From NCBI RefSeq assembly GCF_000378605.1, contig NZ_KB905156.1, forward strand, positions 1-64,000: DNA of 64,000 bases. Reading direction: 5' to 3'. Position 1 is the stretch's first letter; every line of letters starts with the position of its first letter. The DNA comes from Thioalkalivibrio sp. ALJ21 (GTDB lineage: Bacteria; Pseudomonadota; Gammaproteobacteria; Ectothiorhodospirales; Ectothiorhodospiraceae). The translations under genes were made by a program, and so were the position numbers. Shown one piece after another: positions 9,573-18,340 of this stretch. The notes beneath the pieces are model-generated. The model made no database searches. It was given only the letters and a program-made list of their open reading frames with translations, and was not told the DNA's origin.

Positions 9573-10787
9573 ATGCAGAACACCGAGCACCGCAGGGTGG
9601 CCACCACCCTGCGCGGGGATGCCACCAGCACGGCACAGGCCGACCGGGAAAGCGAGTCGCGGGAACACAGCGGGATCGATCTCCTGATCGTGGCGGCCAA
9701 TGCCCGATCGCTGATCGCCAACCGCGGGGACCTGATCCGCGAGATCCGCCGCCGCGGCCAAACGGTGGCCGCCGCCGTCCCGCGCAAGGACTACCTGCCC
9801 GAGGTCGAGGAGCTGGGCATCCCGATCTACCCGTTCGACCTGGGCCGTACCGGTGTCAACCCGATTGAAGACCTGCGCACGACCTTCGCCCTGACCCAGC
9901 TGATGCGGCGCCTGCGACCGGAGGCCGTGTTCAGCTATACCGTGAAGCCCGTGGTGTACGGTTCTCTGGCCGCCCGCTGGGCCGGGGTCCCGCGGGTCTA
10001 CGCGATGATTACCGGTCTCGGGCATGCCTTTACCACCGAGTCCTGGCGCACGCGCATCCTGCGCACGATCAGTTCCGGCCTGTATCGCCAGGCGCTGGCC
10101 CGCTGCGATCGAGTGTTCTTCCAGAACCCGGATGACCTCCAGGATTTTCTCGATCGGGGTGTGCTGCCGGATACCGAGCGAGTCGTTCGCATTAACGGAT
10201 CCGGGGTGGACGTGGACCGCTTCGCCCAGCATCCCCTTCCCGAAGGCGACCCGCTGTTCCTGTTTGTCGGCCGTCTGCTCACCGAGAAAGGCATCCTCGA
10301 GTTCGTGGAGGCCGCGCGCCAGGTTCACGCGCAACACCCCAATGCCCGCTTCGTGGTGGTCGGCCCCCATAACCCGGACCTGCCGCACACGATCTCGGCG
10401 GAGCAGGTCGAGGCCTGGAAGCGCGAGGGCATTGTCGAGTTCGTCGGTGGTGTGGCCGATGTTCGACCCTGGCTTCAGAAGGCCTCCGTGTTCGTCCTGC
10501 CCTCCTACCGCGAAGGCACCCCGCGTTCGGTGCTGGAGGCGATGAGCGTGGGCCGCCCGATTATCACCACAGATGCCCCGGGCTGCCGCGAGACCGTCGT
10601 CGACGGCGAGAACGGCCTCCTCGTCCCGCCCCGGACCTCCGCGCCCCTGGCGGACGCCATGCAGCGGCTCCTCGACCATCCGGAACTGTTGCCCCGCATG
10701 GCCCGGGCCTCGCGCGAGCGGGTCGAGGCGAAGTACGAGGTGGGGCAGGTCAACCGCGTCATTCTTCGAACGATGGAGCTCGCATGA
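9573..10787 (+). CDS. Glycosyltransferase family 4
   Basis: 404 residues. About 32 low-complexity residues precede the GT-B fold. The donor-side motif is REGTPRSVLEAMSVGRPIIT near residue 313. The region FSYTVKPVVYGSLAARWAGV with AMITGLGHAFT is characteristic of the PglA/CapM-like branch, which adds the second sugar to an undecaprenyl-linked monosaccharide. The ATG at 9573 is preceded by GGAG at 9561. It overlaps the phosphoglycosyl transferase gene by four bases, the usual partner of such an enzyme. The exact sugar is unknown. Confidence 0.87.
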   Translation: MQNTEHRRVATTLRGDATSTAQADRESESREHSGIDLLIVAANARSLIANRGDLIREIRRRGQTVAAAVPRKDYLPEVEELGIPIYPFDLGRTGVNPIEDLRTTFALTQLMRRLRPEAVFSYTVKPVVYGSLAARWAGVPRVYAMITGLGHAFTTESWRTRILRTISSGLYRQALARCDRVFFQNPDDLQDFLDRGVLPDTERVVRINGSGVDVDRFAQHPLPEGDPLFLFVGRLLTEKGILEFVEAARQVHAQHPNARFVVVGPHNPDLPHTISAEQVEAWKREGIVEFVGGVADVRPWLQKASVFVLPSYREGTPRSVLEAMSVGRPIITTDAPGCRETVVDGENGLLVPPRTSAPLADAMQRLLDHPELLPRMARASRERVEAKYEVGQVNRVILRTMELA

Positions 10788-11434
10788 ACGCCACCCTCAA
10801 ACGCCTGTTCGACATCCTGTCCAGCATGGCGGCGCTGCTCGTGCTGGCCCCGTTGCTGCTGCTGATCGCCATTGCGATTCGCCTCGACAGCCCCGGGTCG
10901 ATCCTCTTCCGCCAGCGACGCATTGGCTTCAACGGCCAGCCGTTCCGGGTACTGAAGTTCCGCACCATGGTGGATCGCGACCCGGACGCGATCGACCAGC
11001 ACCAGGAACAGGTGGTCAGCACCGGGGTCGACCCGCGCATTACCCGCGTGGGTCGCTGGCTGCGTGCGACCAGTCTCGACGAGCTGCCGCAGCTGTGGAA
11101 CATCCTTCGCGGCGACATGAGCGTGGTCGGTCCCCGCCCGATCCTGCCGGAACAGGTAGAGGTCGTGCCCCCCTCCTACGCCTCCCGGTTTTCGGTGCGT
11201 CCCGGCCTGACCGGACTGGCCCAGGTCCGTGGTCGCCGCACGCTGGGCTGGATCCAGCAGCTCGAGGCCGACACCGAATATGCCGCGCAGCACAACCTGC
11301 TGTACGACCTGGGGCTGATTCTGAAGACGGTTTACGTCGTCCTGACCGGCCAGGGGGTCTACGGCGAGGCCGGGATCAACTGGCGTACCTATCGCGATTC
11401 GTTGCGTAACCGACAGCAAGGGGACATGGAATGA
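10784..11434 (+). CDS. Initiating sugar transferase, monotopic phosphoglycosyl transferase
   Basis: 216 residues, the size of small PglC/WcaJ-core enzymes. An N-terminal hydrophobic re-entrant helix (about residues 14-34) is followed by the Asp-Glu catalytic pair in SLDELPQLWNILRGDMSVVG near residue 97 and then GPRP. These enzymes move a phospho-sugar from UDP-sugar to undecaprenyl phosphate at the inner membrane and so start each repeat unit. It overlaps both neighbours by four bases. A polytopic WecA-type enzyme is encoded 2 kb downstream, so the locus carries two possible initiators with different folds. Confidence 0.93.
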   Translation: MNATLKRLFDILSSMAALLVLAPLLLLIAIAIRLDSPGSILFRQRRIGFNGQPFRVLKFRTMVDRDPDAIDQHQEQVVSTGVDPRITRVGRWLRATSLDELPQLWNILRGDMSVVGPRPILPEQVEVVPPSYASRFSVRPGLTGLAQVRGRRTLGWIQQLEADTEYAAQHNLLYDLGLILKTVYVVLTGQGVYGEAGINWRTYRDSLRNRQQGDME

Positions 11435-12282
11435 CTTCGACCCTGAAACACATGTTCATCACTCCCTCCGCCGATGTGGCCCGGCAGGCCGAGGCAGCGG
11501 GGATCGCACGGATCTTTGTCGACATGGAGACCCGCGGGAAGGCCGAACGCCAGGGCCATCTGGACACCCACAAGGCGCGTCACACGCTCGACGATGTCCG
11601 CCGCATCTCCAACGTGCTCACGAGCGCAGAGCTGATGGTGCGCATCAATCCGCCGGCTCCGCAAACGCCCTCCGAGGTCCGTCAGGCGATCGACGCCGGC
11701 GCCGACCGGCTGATGCTGCCGATGTTCACCCGCATCGACGAGGTGCAGCATTTTCTCGACGCCGTCGGCGGACAGGTGCCGGTGACCCTGCTGGTCGAGA
11801 CCCCGCAGGCCCTGATCCGACTGCCGTCCTACCTGCCCCTGCTCGGGCCAAAGGACCAGATTCATATCGGCCTGAATGATCTCAGCCTGGCGTCCGGGCT
11901 CGATTTCCTGTTCGAACCGCTGGCCGGCGGCATGCTGGAGGCGCCGGCCGCCCTCTGCCGCGAGGCGGGCGTCGCGTTCGGGTTCGGGGGCGTCGGCGCG
12001 GTGGGCAAGGGCGAGGTCCCGGCCGAATCCATACTGGGCGAGCATGTCCGCCTTGGGTCCGAATGGGTGATCCTTTCGCGCGCCTTCCGCGAGGTCGTCA
12101 GTCAGGAAGACCCGGCCACCGGGACGGCGCGCCTGCGCGGCGAGCTGGAGCGGCTGCAGGCCGCGGAACAGCAGTTTCGCGCTGCCCCCCCGGAAGCACT
12201 GCTGGAGAACCGCGACGAGGTCCGCACCCGCATCTTCCGGCTGGCGGCCCGCATGCACAACCGGAGCCGTGCATGCGCCTGA
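11431..12282 (+). CDS. HpcH/HpaI-type aldolase / citrate lyase family protein
   Basis: 283 residues. The fold markers are RIFVDMETRGKAERQ near the N-terminus, AGADRLMLPMFTRIDE, VTLLVETPQALIRL and IGLNDLSLASGL. Glu in VETPQA and Asp in LNDLSL are likely metal ligands. The family performs class II retro-aldol cleavage or condensation of 2-keto acids such as pyruvate. It overlaps the sugar transferase gene and the hydroxyacid dehydrogenase gene, so it belongs to the polysaccharide operon. It may make a small keto or hydroxy acid that decorates the glycan; that link is inference. Confidence 0.82.
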   Translation: MTSTLKHMFITPSADVARQAEAAGIARIFVDMETRGKAERQGHLDTHKARHTLDDVRRISNVLTSAELMVRINPPAPQTPSEVRQAIDAGADRLMLPMFTRIDEVQHFLDAVGGQVPVTLLVETPQALIRLPSYLPLLGPKDQIHIGLNDLSLASGLDFLFEPLAGGMLEAPAALCREAGVAFGFGGVGAVGKGEVPAESILGEHVRLGSEWVILSRAFREVVSQEDPATGTARLRGELERLQAAEQQFRAAPPEALLENRDEVRTRIFRLAARMHNRSRACA

Positions 12283-13241
12283 GCCACACCCTGTTCCTGC
12301 AGAAACCGGAGGTTCTGGAGAAGCAGCAGGACACGATCGAGGCCCACCTGCAGCAAGCATTGCCCGGCACCACGCTGACCTTCGCGGATCAGCCCGAGGC
12401 CATCCCCGAGGGGCTCGCGGTCGATGCGGTGATCGCCCCCACCCTGCCCTGGCTGCCCGACGCCCTGGACCGCCTGTCGCGGTATGACTGGGTGCACTTT
12501 CTGTCCGCCGGGGTCGAGAAGATCTGGGACATGCCATTCCCCAAGGATGGCCTGCTGATGACCAAGAGTAGTGGCGTCCACGGCGCCCCGATGAGCGAGT
12601 ATGCGATCGGGGCCATGCTCTATTTCGCCAAGCACTTCGACCGCTTCAACGCACAAAGCCGCGAGAAGCGCTGGGAGCGCTGCTGGCTCGGGGAGCTGAC
12701 CGGGCGCACCGCCATGGTGCTTGGCATGGGGCATATCGGTACCCAGGTGGCGCGCCGGGCCCGGGCGTTCGACATGCGCGTGATCGGTGTCCAGCGCAAC
12801 CCGCGCCCCCATGACTGCGCCGACGAGGTCATTGCCCTGGATAGCGTGGAGGACCGCCTGCCGGAGGTGGACGACCTGATCGTATGCCTGCCGCTCACCC
12901 GGGACACCCGGCACCGGATCGGCGAAGCCCAGTTCCAGCGGCTGCAGCCGGGGGCCGTGCTGGTGGACATCTCGCGCGGCGGGGTTGTGGATCAGCAGGC
13001 GCTGACCCGGGCGCTGGATGCCGGACGCCTGCGCGGCGCGGCGGTGGATGTCTTCGAGCAGCAGCCTCTTCCCGCCCAGTCGCCGCTGTGGAACCGGGAG
13101 AACGTCCTCGTCACACCCCATGTCTCGGGCACCTCGCCGCACTATATGGAACGTGCGCTGGAGATCTTCATCCGCAATGCCCGCGCGATGGCGCAGGGTG
13201 AGCCCCCGGTGACTCCGGTCGACCCGATCGCCGGTTACTAG
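12273..13241 (+). CDS. D-isomer-specific 2-hydroxyacid dehydrogenase
   Basis: 322 residues. The NAD-binding motif VLGMGHIGTQVARRARAF lies near residue 148. The three catalytic residues of the family are present: Arg in DISRGGVVD, Glu in VDVFEQQPL and His in VTPHVSGTS. The enzyme reduces a 2-keto acid to the D-2-hydroxy acid, or the reverse. The ATG at 12273 overlaps the aldolase gene by ten bases. The pair can be read as an aldolase that makes a 2-keto acid and a reductase that converts it. The actual substrate is unknown. Confidence 0.87.
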   Translation: MRLSHTLFLQKPEVLEKQQDTIEAHLQQALPGTTLTFADQPEAIPEGLAVDAVIAPTLPWLPDALDRLSRYDWVHFLSAGVEKIWDMPFPKDGLLMTKSSGVHGAPMSEYAIGAMLYFAKHFDRFNAQSREKRWERCWLGELTGRTAMVLGMGHIGTQVARRARAFDMRVIGVQRNPRPHDCADEVIALDSVEDRLPEVDDLIVCLPLTRDTRHRIGEAQFQRLQPGAVLVDISRGGVVDQQALTRALDAGRLRGAAVDVFEQQPLPAQSPLWNRENVLVTPHVSGTSPHYMERALEIFIRNARAMAQGEPPVTPVDPIAGY

Positions 13242-13394
13242 GTCGGCAAGTACCAGGTCGGCGGTTCCTGGCTCGACGGCTACCAGGCAAGCGCTGGAGT
13301 CCCACCTCTCCTTCCCCCACAATGCGCGGCATCCGGCCCGGGGCGGCATCAATCCGATTGCCTGTCCGGGGCCGCCAGCCGGGACCCATGGGGG

Positions 13395-14411
13395 ATGACT
13401 TACGTGATCGAGACCATCGGATTGCTGACCGCCTTCGTGCTGGTGGTGGTGATCACGGGCTGGATTCGCCGCTACGCCCTGACGCGGCAGCTGGTCGACA
13501 TCCCCGGCGAACGCAGCTCGCACCAGACCCCCACGCCACGCGGTGCCGGCCTGGCACTGGTGCTGGTTTTTCTGCTCGGAACCCTGCTCTCCGCCGGGAT
13601 CGGCTGGGTCGGCGTGCCGACCGCCGCCGCCCTGATCGGGGCGGCGGGCGCCGTCGCCTGGGTCGGCTGGCTGGATGACCACGGCCACCTGGCCGCACGC
13701 TGGCGACTGCTGGTGCATTTTCTTGCGGCCGTCTGGGGTCTGGCCTGGCTGGGGGGATTGCCACCCGTGGCGATTGTCGGCGTCCAGATCGATGCAGGAT
13801 GGATCGGCCATGTACTCGCGCTTTTCTACGTCGTCTGGCTGCTGAACCTCTACAACTTCATGGACGGCATCGACGGTCTGGCCGGCATTCAGGCAGTCAC
13901 GACCTGTCTGGCCATGGCCGGCCTGCTCTTTGGCTGGGGGGATGCGCACGCGTGGTGGCTGCCGGCGCTGCTGGCCGCGGCAAGCGCGGGGTTCCTCGTC
14001 TGGAACTTTCCGCGGGCGCGGATCTTCATGGGGGATGTCGGGAGTGGCACGCTCGGATTGCTGTTGGGTCTGCTGTCGATGCACGCAGCGGGGCTGGACA
14101 CGAACTTCCTGGCCGCCTGGCTGATCCTGCTGGGCGTGTTCATTGTCGACGCCACCACAACGCTGGCGGTACGCCTGTTTCGGGGAATGCGGGTCTATGA
14201 GGCCCATCGCAGCCATGCCTACCAGCATGCCGCCCACCGGTTCGGGTCGCATATCCCGGTGGCCCTGGGTGTCGCCGCGATCAACCTGCTCTGGTTACTC
14301 CCCATTGCAGTCCTGGTCGTTGCCAACCATCTACCGGGTGCCGCCGGTGTCGTGATGGGCTACCTGCCCCTGCTCCTGCTGGCCATCGCCCTGCGCGCCG
14401 GACGCGACTGA
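13395..14411 (+). CDS. Polyprenyl-phosphate sugar-1-phosphate transferase, WecA/WbpL family
   Basis: 338 residues with about ten membrane helices. Family motifs are present: GWLDDHGHL (paired Asp), LYNFMDGIDGLAG (the NxxNxxDGxDGL-type loop), FPRARIFMGDVGSGTLG and the His-rich loop YEAHRSHAYQHAAHR. The enzyme moves HexNAc-1-phosphate from a UDP donor to undecaprenyl phosphate. GGGGG precedes the ATG at 13395. The 153 bases before it contain only short AGGTCGGC repeats and no clear terminator, so it may be an end-of-operon gene or have its own promoter. Confidence 0.92.
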   Translation: MTYVIETIGLLTAFVLVVVITGWIRRYALTRQLVDIPGERSSHQTPTPRGAGLALVLVFLLGTLLSAGIGWVGVPTAAALIGAAGAVAWVGWLDDHGHLAARWRLLVHFLAAVWGLAWLGGLPPVAIVGVQIDAGWIGHVLALFYVVWLLNLYNFMDGIDGLAGIQAVTTCLAMAGLLFGWGDAHAWWLPALLAAASAGFLVWNFPRARIFMGDVGSGTLGLLLGLLSMHAAGLDTNFLAAWLILLGVFIVDATTTLAVRLFRGMRVYEAHRSHAYQHAAHRFGSHIPVALGVAAINLLWLLPIAVLVVANHLPGAAGVVMGYLPLLLLAIALRAGRD

Positions 14412-14439
14412 TCCGGGTCTCGCCGAGGAGACCCGGATC
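14410..14439. terminator. Strong hairpin between convergent genes
   Basis: A perfect 12-bp stem, GATCCGGGTCTC with its complement and a 6-base loop (14422-14427), fills the gap between the convergent WecA-like and WbpM-like genes. It starts within the stop codon of the plus-strand gene. There is no T-run, but position and strength fit a bidirectional terminator. Confidence 0.65.
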
Positions 14440-14470
14440 ATCCGACACCCCTCAGGGGGCTTCGTTGGTC

Positions 14471-16468
14471 CTAGCGTGGAACCGAATCGGCAATCCGTGC
14501 ATAGGCGACTGCCGCCGGACGCGCGGTCGGGGCAGGAGCCGGACGGGGCCGACCGACCGGTGCGGGGGCACTGTGCGTGGCCTCTTCGTCGCGGCCCGGC
14601 TCGTACCCATCGACGATCTCGCGGAGCACTTCGAACGCCACGTTGGCATTGCGCTCGCGGTCGGCCTTTTCCAGCGTGCGCAGGGCGCGGGCGAGAACCG
14701 CCGGCTCCGCACAGGTTTCGCGCGCACGCATGATCTTGCTGTGCGGGGTCTCCTCCACGTTATCCCCGATCAGCAGCTCCTCGTAGAGCTTCTCGCCGGG
14801 ACGCAGGCCGGTACAGGTGATGGCGATGCCCTCCCCTTCGGCCTCGTCCTCCCGGACCTGATGACCGTGCAGACGGATCATGCGTCGGGCCAGGTCGATG
14901 ATGCGCACGGGTTCGCCCATGTCGAGCACATAGACCTCGCCCCCCTGCGCCATCGCCCCGGCCTGAATCACCAGCTCGGCGGCCTCCGGGATCGACATGA
15001 AGTAGCGGGTAATCTCCGGGTGAGTCACCGTGACCGGCCCGCCTTCGCGAATCTGGCGATGGAACAGGGGCACGACGGACCCGGAAGAACCCAGGACGTT
15101 GCCAAAGCGCACCATGCTGAACACCGTTGTGTTCTGACGGCGTGCGCGGTCCTGCAGCACCATCTCGGCCAGGCGCTTGCTCGCGCCCATCACATTCGTG
15201 GGCCGCACAGCCTTGTCCGTGCTCACCAGGATAAAGCGCTCGACGCCGGCCGCGATCGCCGCATCGGCCACCACGGCGGTACCCAGGCTGTTGTTGCGCA
15301 GGCCTTCCAGCAGATTGCCCTCGACCAGCGGCACATGCTTGTAGGCCGCCGCGTGGTAGAGCGTCTGCACGCCATACTGGTGCAGGACCTCTTCGACGCG
15401 CGCCTGGTTGGCGACCGAGCCCAGCACCGCGTGCACCTCGACGCCCGACTGCATGGACGACCGGCGCTGCGTAATCTCCTGTTCGATCCGATAGAGCGCG
15501 AACTCGTTACGCTCGAACAGCACCAGGGCGGCCGGCTCCAGACTGAGGATGCGGCGGCAAAGCTCCGAACCGATAGACCCGCCGGCCCCGGTGACCATCA
15601 CCACGCGGCCCCGGATGCTGCGCGCCAGCAGGGCCTCGTTGGGCGGCACCGGATCGCGGCCCAGCAGGTCGGCGACATCCAGATCCTCCAGTTGATCCAG
15701 CGGGGCCCGGCCCGAGACGACTGCCTCCAGCGAGGGCACCGACTGCACATGCAGCGGATAGGGCTCCAGCCATTCGAGGATGCGCCGGCGGTCGGCACGG
15801 CTCGCCGACGGCACCGCCAGCAATACCCGGCGCACGCCACACTGCTCCACCAGGGTGCCCAGGGCCTCGCGGCCACAGACCGGGATGTCGTCAATCGAAC
15901 GCCCCTGGACCGCCGGATCCTCGTCGATGAAGGCCATCACCCGGAAGCGGCCGCTGGACTGCAGGCCGGAGGCCAGCTGAACCCCTGCCTCGCCGGCGCC
16001 AAAGATGACCACGCGCTCGCTGCCGGTACGCGCATCGGACACAGCCTGGTACCAACTGCGCACCACAAATCGTCCCGCCGCTACCAGGGCAAAGGCCAGC
16101 AGGGCGAAGTTCACCGCGACCGCCCCGAAGAAACCGGGCGTCTGTGTCAGTTCGGCCGAGGCCCAGATCATCAGCGCCAGCGCCGAGACCCCGACGATCA
16201 CCGCACGCACCGCGCGCGCCCCCATGAAACGCACGACGGTTCGATAAAGGCCAAGGCGCGCAAACACCAGTGCGCCGACCGTCGGGACCAGGGCAAACAG
16301 CCACCAGGCCTCTACCATCATGGGCGGCAACGGCTGCCCCGTGCGAATCACAAAGGCCAGCCACAGCGCCAGCGGCAGCATCACGATGTCCGCCAGCACC
16401 ATCAATCCCTGTTTTTTGCCGCGCGGCAGTCGCAGCAAGTTCTCCAGACTACGATCCAGTACCGCCAT
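14471..16468 (-). CDS. WbpM/CapD-type nucleotide-sugar 4,6-dehydratase, membrane form
   Basis: 665 residues. Four N-terminal membrane helices are followed by a Rossmann-like domain (VVIFGAGEAGVQLAS) and then an SDR domain with VMVTGAGGSIGSELCRRIL. The active-site segment STDKAVRPTNVMGASKRLAE has Met in place of the usual Tyr before Lys, the Ser-Met-Lys triad known for long WbpM-type enzymes. These convert UDP-GlcNAc to the 4-keto-6-deoxy sugar for bacillosamine or QuiNAc-type residues. I chose ATG 16468 because GGAGG lies 8 bases upstream; a longer form from 16537 would lack this. It is transcribed toward the rest of the locus. Confidence 0.92.
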   Translation of the reverse strand: MAVLDRSLENLLRLPRGKKQGLMVLADIVMLPLALWLAFVIRTGQPLPPMMVEAWWLFALVPTVGALVFARLGLYRTVVRFMGARAVRAVIVGVSALALMIWASAELTQTPGFFGAVAVNFALLAFALVAAGRFVVRSWYQAVSDARTGSERVVIFGAGEAGVQLASGLQSSGRFRVMAFIDEDPAVQGRSIDDIPVCGREALGTLVEQCGVRRVLLAVPSASRADRRRILEWLEPYPLHVQSVPSLEAVVSGRAPLDQLEDLDVADLLGRDPVPPNEALLARSIRGRVVMVTGAGGSIGSELCRRILSLEPAALVLFERNEFALYRIEQEITQRRSSMQSGVEVHAVLGSVANQARVEEVLHQYGVQTLYHAAAYKHVPLVEGNLLEGLRNNSLGTAVVADAAIAAGVERFILVSTDKAVRPTNVMGASKRLAEMVLQDRARRQNTTVFSMVRFGNVLGSSGSVVPLFHRQIREGGPVTVTHPEITRYFMSIPEAAELVIQAGAMAQGGEVYVLDMGEPVRIIDLARRMIRLHGHQVREDEAEGEGIAITCTGLRPGEKLYEELLIGDNVEETPHSKIMRARETCAEPAVLARALRTLEKADRERNANVAFEVLREIVDGYEPGRDEEATHSAPAPVGRPRPAPAPTARPAAVAYARIADSVPR

Positions 16469-16795
16469 GATTAGGGCCTCCAATGTGTCAGCAACCGGGC
16501 ACGGTGTGCTTGCCGAACCTGTCGGCTTGCCTTGCACCGCAAACGTGTGGGGAGGCTAGCACCTGAATGGCAGACTAATTGGGGGGGAAATCACGCTGTC
16601 AGACGAACGACTGAGGGCACCATCACGCTGTCGGTAGATCGCTGCGAGATCAGGAGTAAAAGGTTGACCGAATACCGCTCGATACACCCGACATTCGAGC
16701 ACAGGTCAGCACCGCCAGGCACAGCCAGACCGAACAGGCGAGGCCACTCGAAGGAAGCAAAATGCGGATCAGACGCGGAAGATCAGGCTTGGAGA
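16469..16795. other. Non-coding spacer before the tRNA cluster
   Basis: These 327 bases hold the upstream region of the wbpM-like gene and the downstream flank of the tRNA cluster. The only structure seen is an 11-base direct repeat ATCACGCTGTC at 16590-16600 and 16622-16632. No convincing gene was found. Confidence 0.5.
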
Positions 16796-16871
16796 TGGTG
16801 GGCCGTGTAGGAATCGAACCTACAACCAATGGATTAAGAGTCCACTGCTCTACCAATTGAGCTAACGGCCC
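16796..16871 (-). tRNA. tRNA-Lys (CTT)
   Basis: A full cloverleaf reads on the minus strand with acceptor GGGCCGT paired to ACGGCCC, an anticodon loop CTCTTAA (CTT, reading AAG) and an encoded CCA end. It is the last gene of a Pro-Arg-His-Lys cluster. Confidence 0.95.
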
Positions 16872-16886
16872 CCAAGAAAAAGGGGA

Positions 16887-16963
16887 TGGGGTGACCGATG
16901 GGACTCGAACCCACGACAACCGGAGTCACAATCCGGGACTCTACCAACTGAGCTACGGTCACC
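16887..16963 (-). tRNA. tRNA-His (GTG)
   Basis: Cloverleaf on the minus strand with acceptor GTGACCG, anticodon loop TTGTGAC (GTG) and encoded CCA. The discriminator is C, and a G can be placed at -1 (16963), both hallmarks of histidine tRNA. Confidence 0.95.
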
Positions 16964-17001
16964 ACCGTGTCACTGTCCAGGCAACTGCCACAGGGCGGCT
17001 C

Positions 17002-17078
17002 TGGCGCGCCCGGCAGGACTCGAACCTGCAACCGTCGGCTTAGAAGGCCGATGCTCTATCCGGTTGAGCTACGAGCGC
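17002..17078 (-). tRNA. tRNA-Arg (TCT)
   Basis: Cloverleaf on the minus strand with acceptor GCGCTCG paired to CGGGCGC, anticodon loop CTTCTAA (TCT, reading AGA) and encoded CCA. Confidence 0.95.
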
Positions 17079-17146
17079 GTTACCGCCGAACGTCGAGGTG
17101 CCACGCCTGATCTCGAGCCTGCCTGCAAACCATTGGCCGGGAGGGG

Positions 17147-17223
17147 TGGTCGGGGTAGAGGGATTCGAACCCCCGACATCCTGCTCCCAAAGCAGGCGCG
17201 CTACCAGACTGCGCTATACCCCG
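17147..17223 (-). tRNA. tRNA-Pro (TGG)
   Basis: Cloverleaf on the minus strand with acceptor CGGGGTA, anticodon loop TTTGGGA (TGG) and encoded CCA. It is the first gene of the cluster in the direction of transcription. Confidence 0.95.
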
Positions 17224-17385
17224 TCGAGCCGTCCCCGCAAAAGGGCCTACACAGCGAGCGCAGGATGGTAGCGCTACCACCGCCAGCGGTCAAGGTACAA
17301 GGGGTTAGAAACGTTGTTCTTTCATGCACGTTTCCGTGGTACGTTGCAGGTACGCAAATCGGGATTGCGTGCGGGGGACAGGGAG

Positions 17386-18261
17386 ATGCTCAACTGGATC
17401 GCCAACGGGGCCATCGTGCTGGGTGCAGCGGGCCTGATCTATGCCCAGTGGAATCTGGCCCGCCTGCTGCGCGAGCTGCCGGAGAGCCGCGTGCGCACCG
17501 GCTGGCTGCTGATGTTCCTCCTGATCCCGATTTTCACCTTGGGATATCTCGGCTTCATCCCGCTGAACTGGGGCCTGTACCACTCGATCCCCGATCTTCT
17601 GGTGCCGATCATCTTCCTGCTGGGCGGCTGTTTCGTCTGCACCGTTGTACGCCTGACCTACAGCTCGGTGGAGAGCATCCGCCGCATCACCCGGCTGGAA
17701 CACGAGTCAATCACCGATCCGCTGACCGGCCTGTTCAACCGTCGCCACATGAATCGCCGCCTGGACGAGGAGGCCGCCCGTGCACGCCGCTATGGGCAGG
17801 CGCTGTCGGTGGTCATGCTGGACATCGACCAGTTCAAGGGGATCAACGATCGCCTGGGACACCTGGCGGGTGACTATATCCTCGAATCGATCGCCCAGCG
17901 CCTGCGGCAGAATCTGCGCCGCGTGGACCTGGCGGCGCGTTTTGGTGGCGAGGAGTTCGTGGTTATCACCCCGCATACCGACCAGGATGCCGCCATGCAG
18001 CTGGCCGAAAAACTGCGCACCGAAATCGCCCAGACGCCCATTATCCTCAAGGGTCACGAGCACGTACCGCCCTGCGCGCCGGATGAACTCTACGTGACGG
18101 TATCGGTCGGCGTCGCCAGCCTCGACATCGAGCCCGACTCGCGCGACAACGCGGATTTCCTGATCCAGCGGGCGGATGACGCCCTCTATCGCGCCAAGGC
18201 CGGCGGCCGCAATCGCTGCGAGGCCGGACCCAGTCGCGCCAGCCTGGTCGCGGCGATCTGA
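17386..18261 (+). CDS. Membrane-anchored diguanylate cyclase (GGDEF)
   Basis: 291 residues. Three hydrophobic segments (about 4-21, 39-57 and 66-88) precede a GGDEF domain from about residue 105. The active site is GGEEF (187-191), which is compatible with activity. An RxxD inhibitory site (RRVD, 178-181) sits five residues before it, so feedback inhibition by c-di-GMP is likely. The enzyme makes c-di-GMP from two GTP and probably promotes attachment or polysaccharide production. I chose ATG 17386, with GGGAG just upstream, because an upstream start at 17314 would add a non-membrane leader. No known sensor domain was recognised in the membrane part. Confidence 0.9.
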   Translation: MLNWIANGAIVLGAAGLIYAQWNLARLLRELPESRVRTGWLLMFLLIPIFTLGYLGFIPLNWGLYHSIPDLLVPIIFLLGGCFVCTVVRLTYSSVESIRRITRLEHESITDPLTGLFNRRHMNRRLDEEAARARRYGQALSVVMLDIDQFKGINDRLGHLAGDYILESIAQRLRQNLRRVDLAARFGGEEFVVITPHTDQDAAMQLAEKLRTEIAQTPIILKGHEHVPPCAPDELYVTVSVGVASLDIEPDSRDNADFLIQRADDALYRAKAGGRNRCEAGPSRASLVAAI

Positions 18262-18340
18262 CACGCCCACGAGCATACTGGCTTGAGGCGCTCCCGCGCG
18301 CGTGGGATGATCGCGGCCAGTTTCCGAGACAGAGCCTCCC

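Noticed and set aside
16796-17223. tRNA cluster as an integration site
   Set aside because: No integrase, no duplicated tRNA end and no foreign composition nearby.
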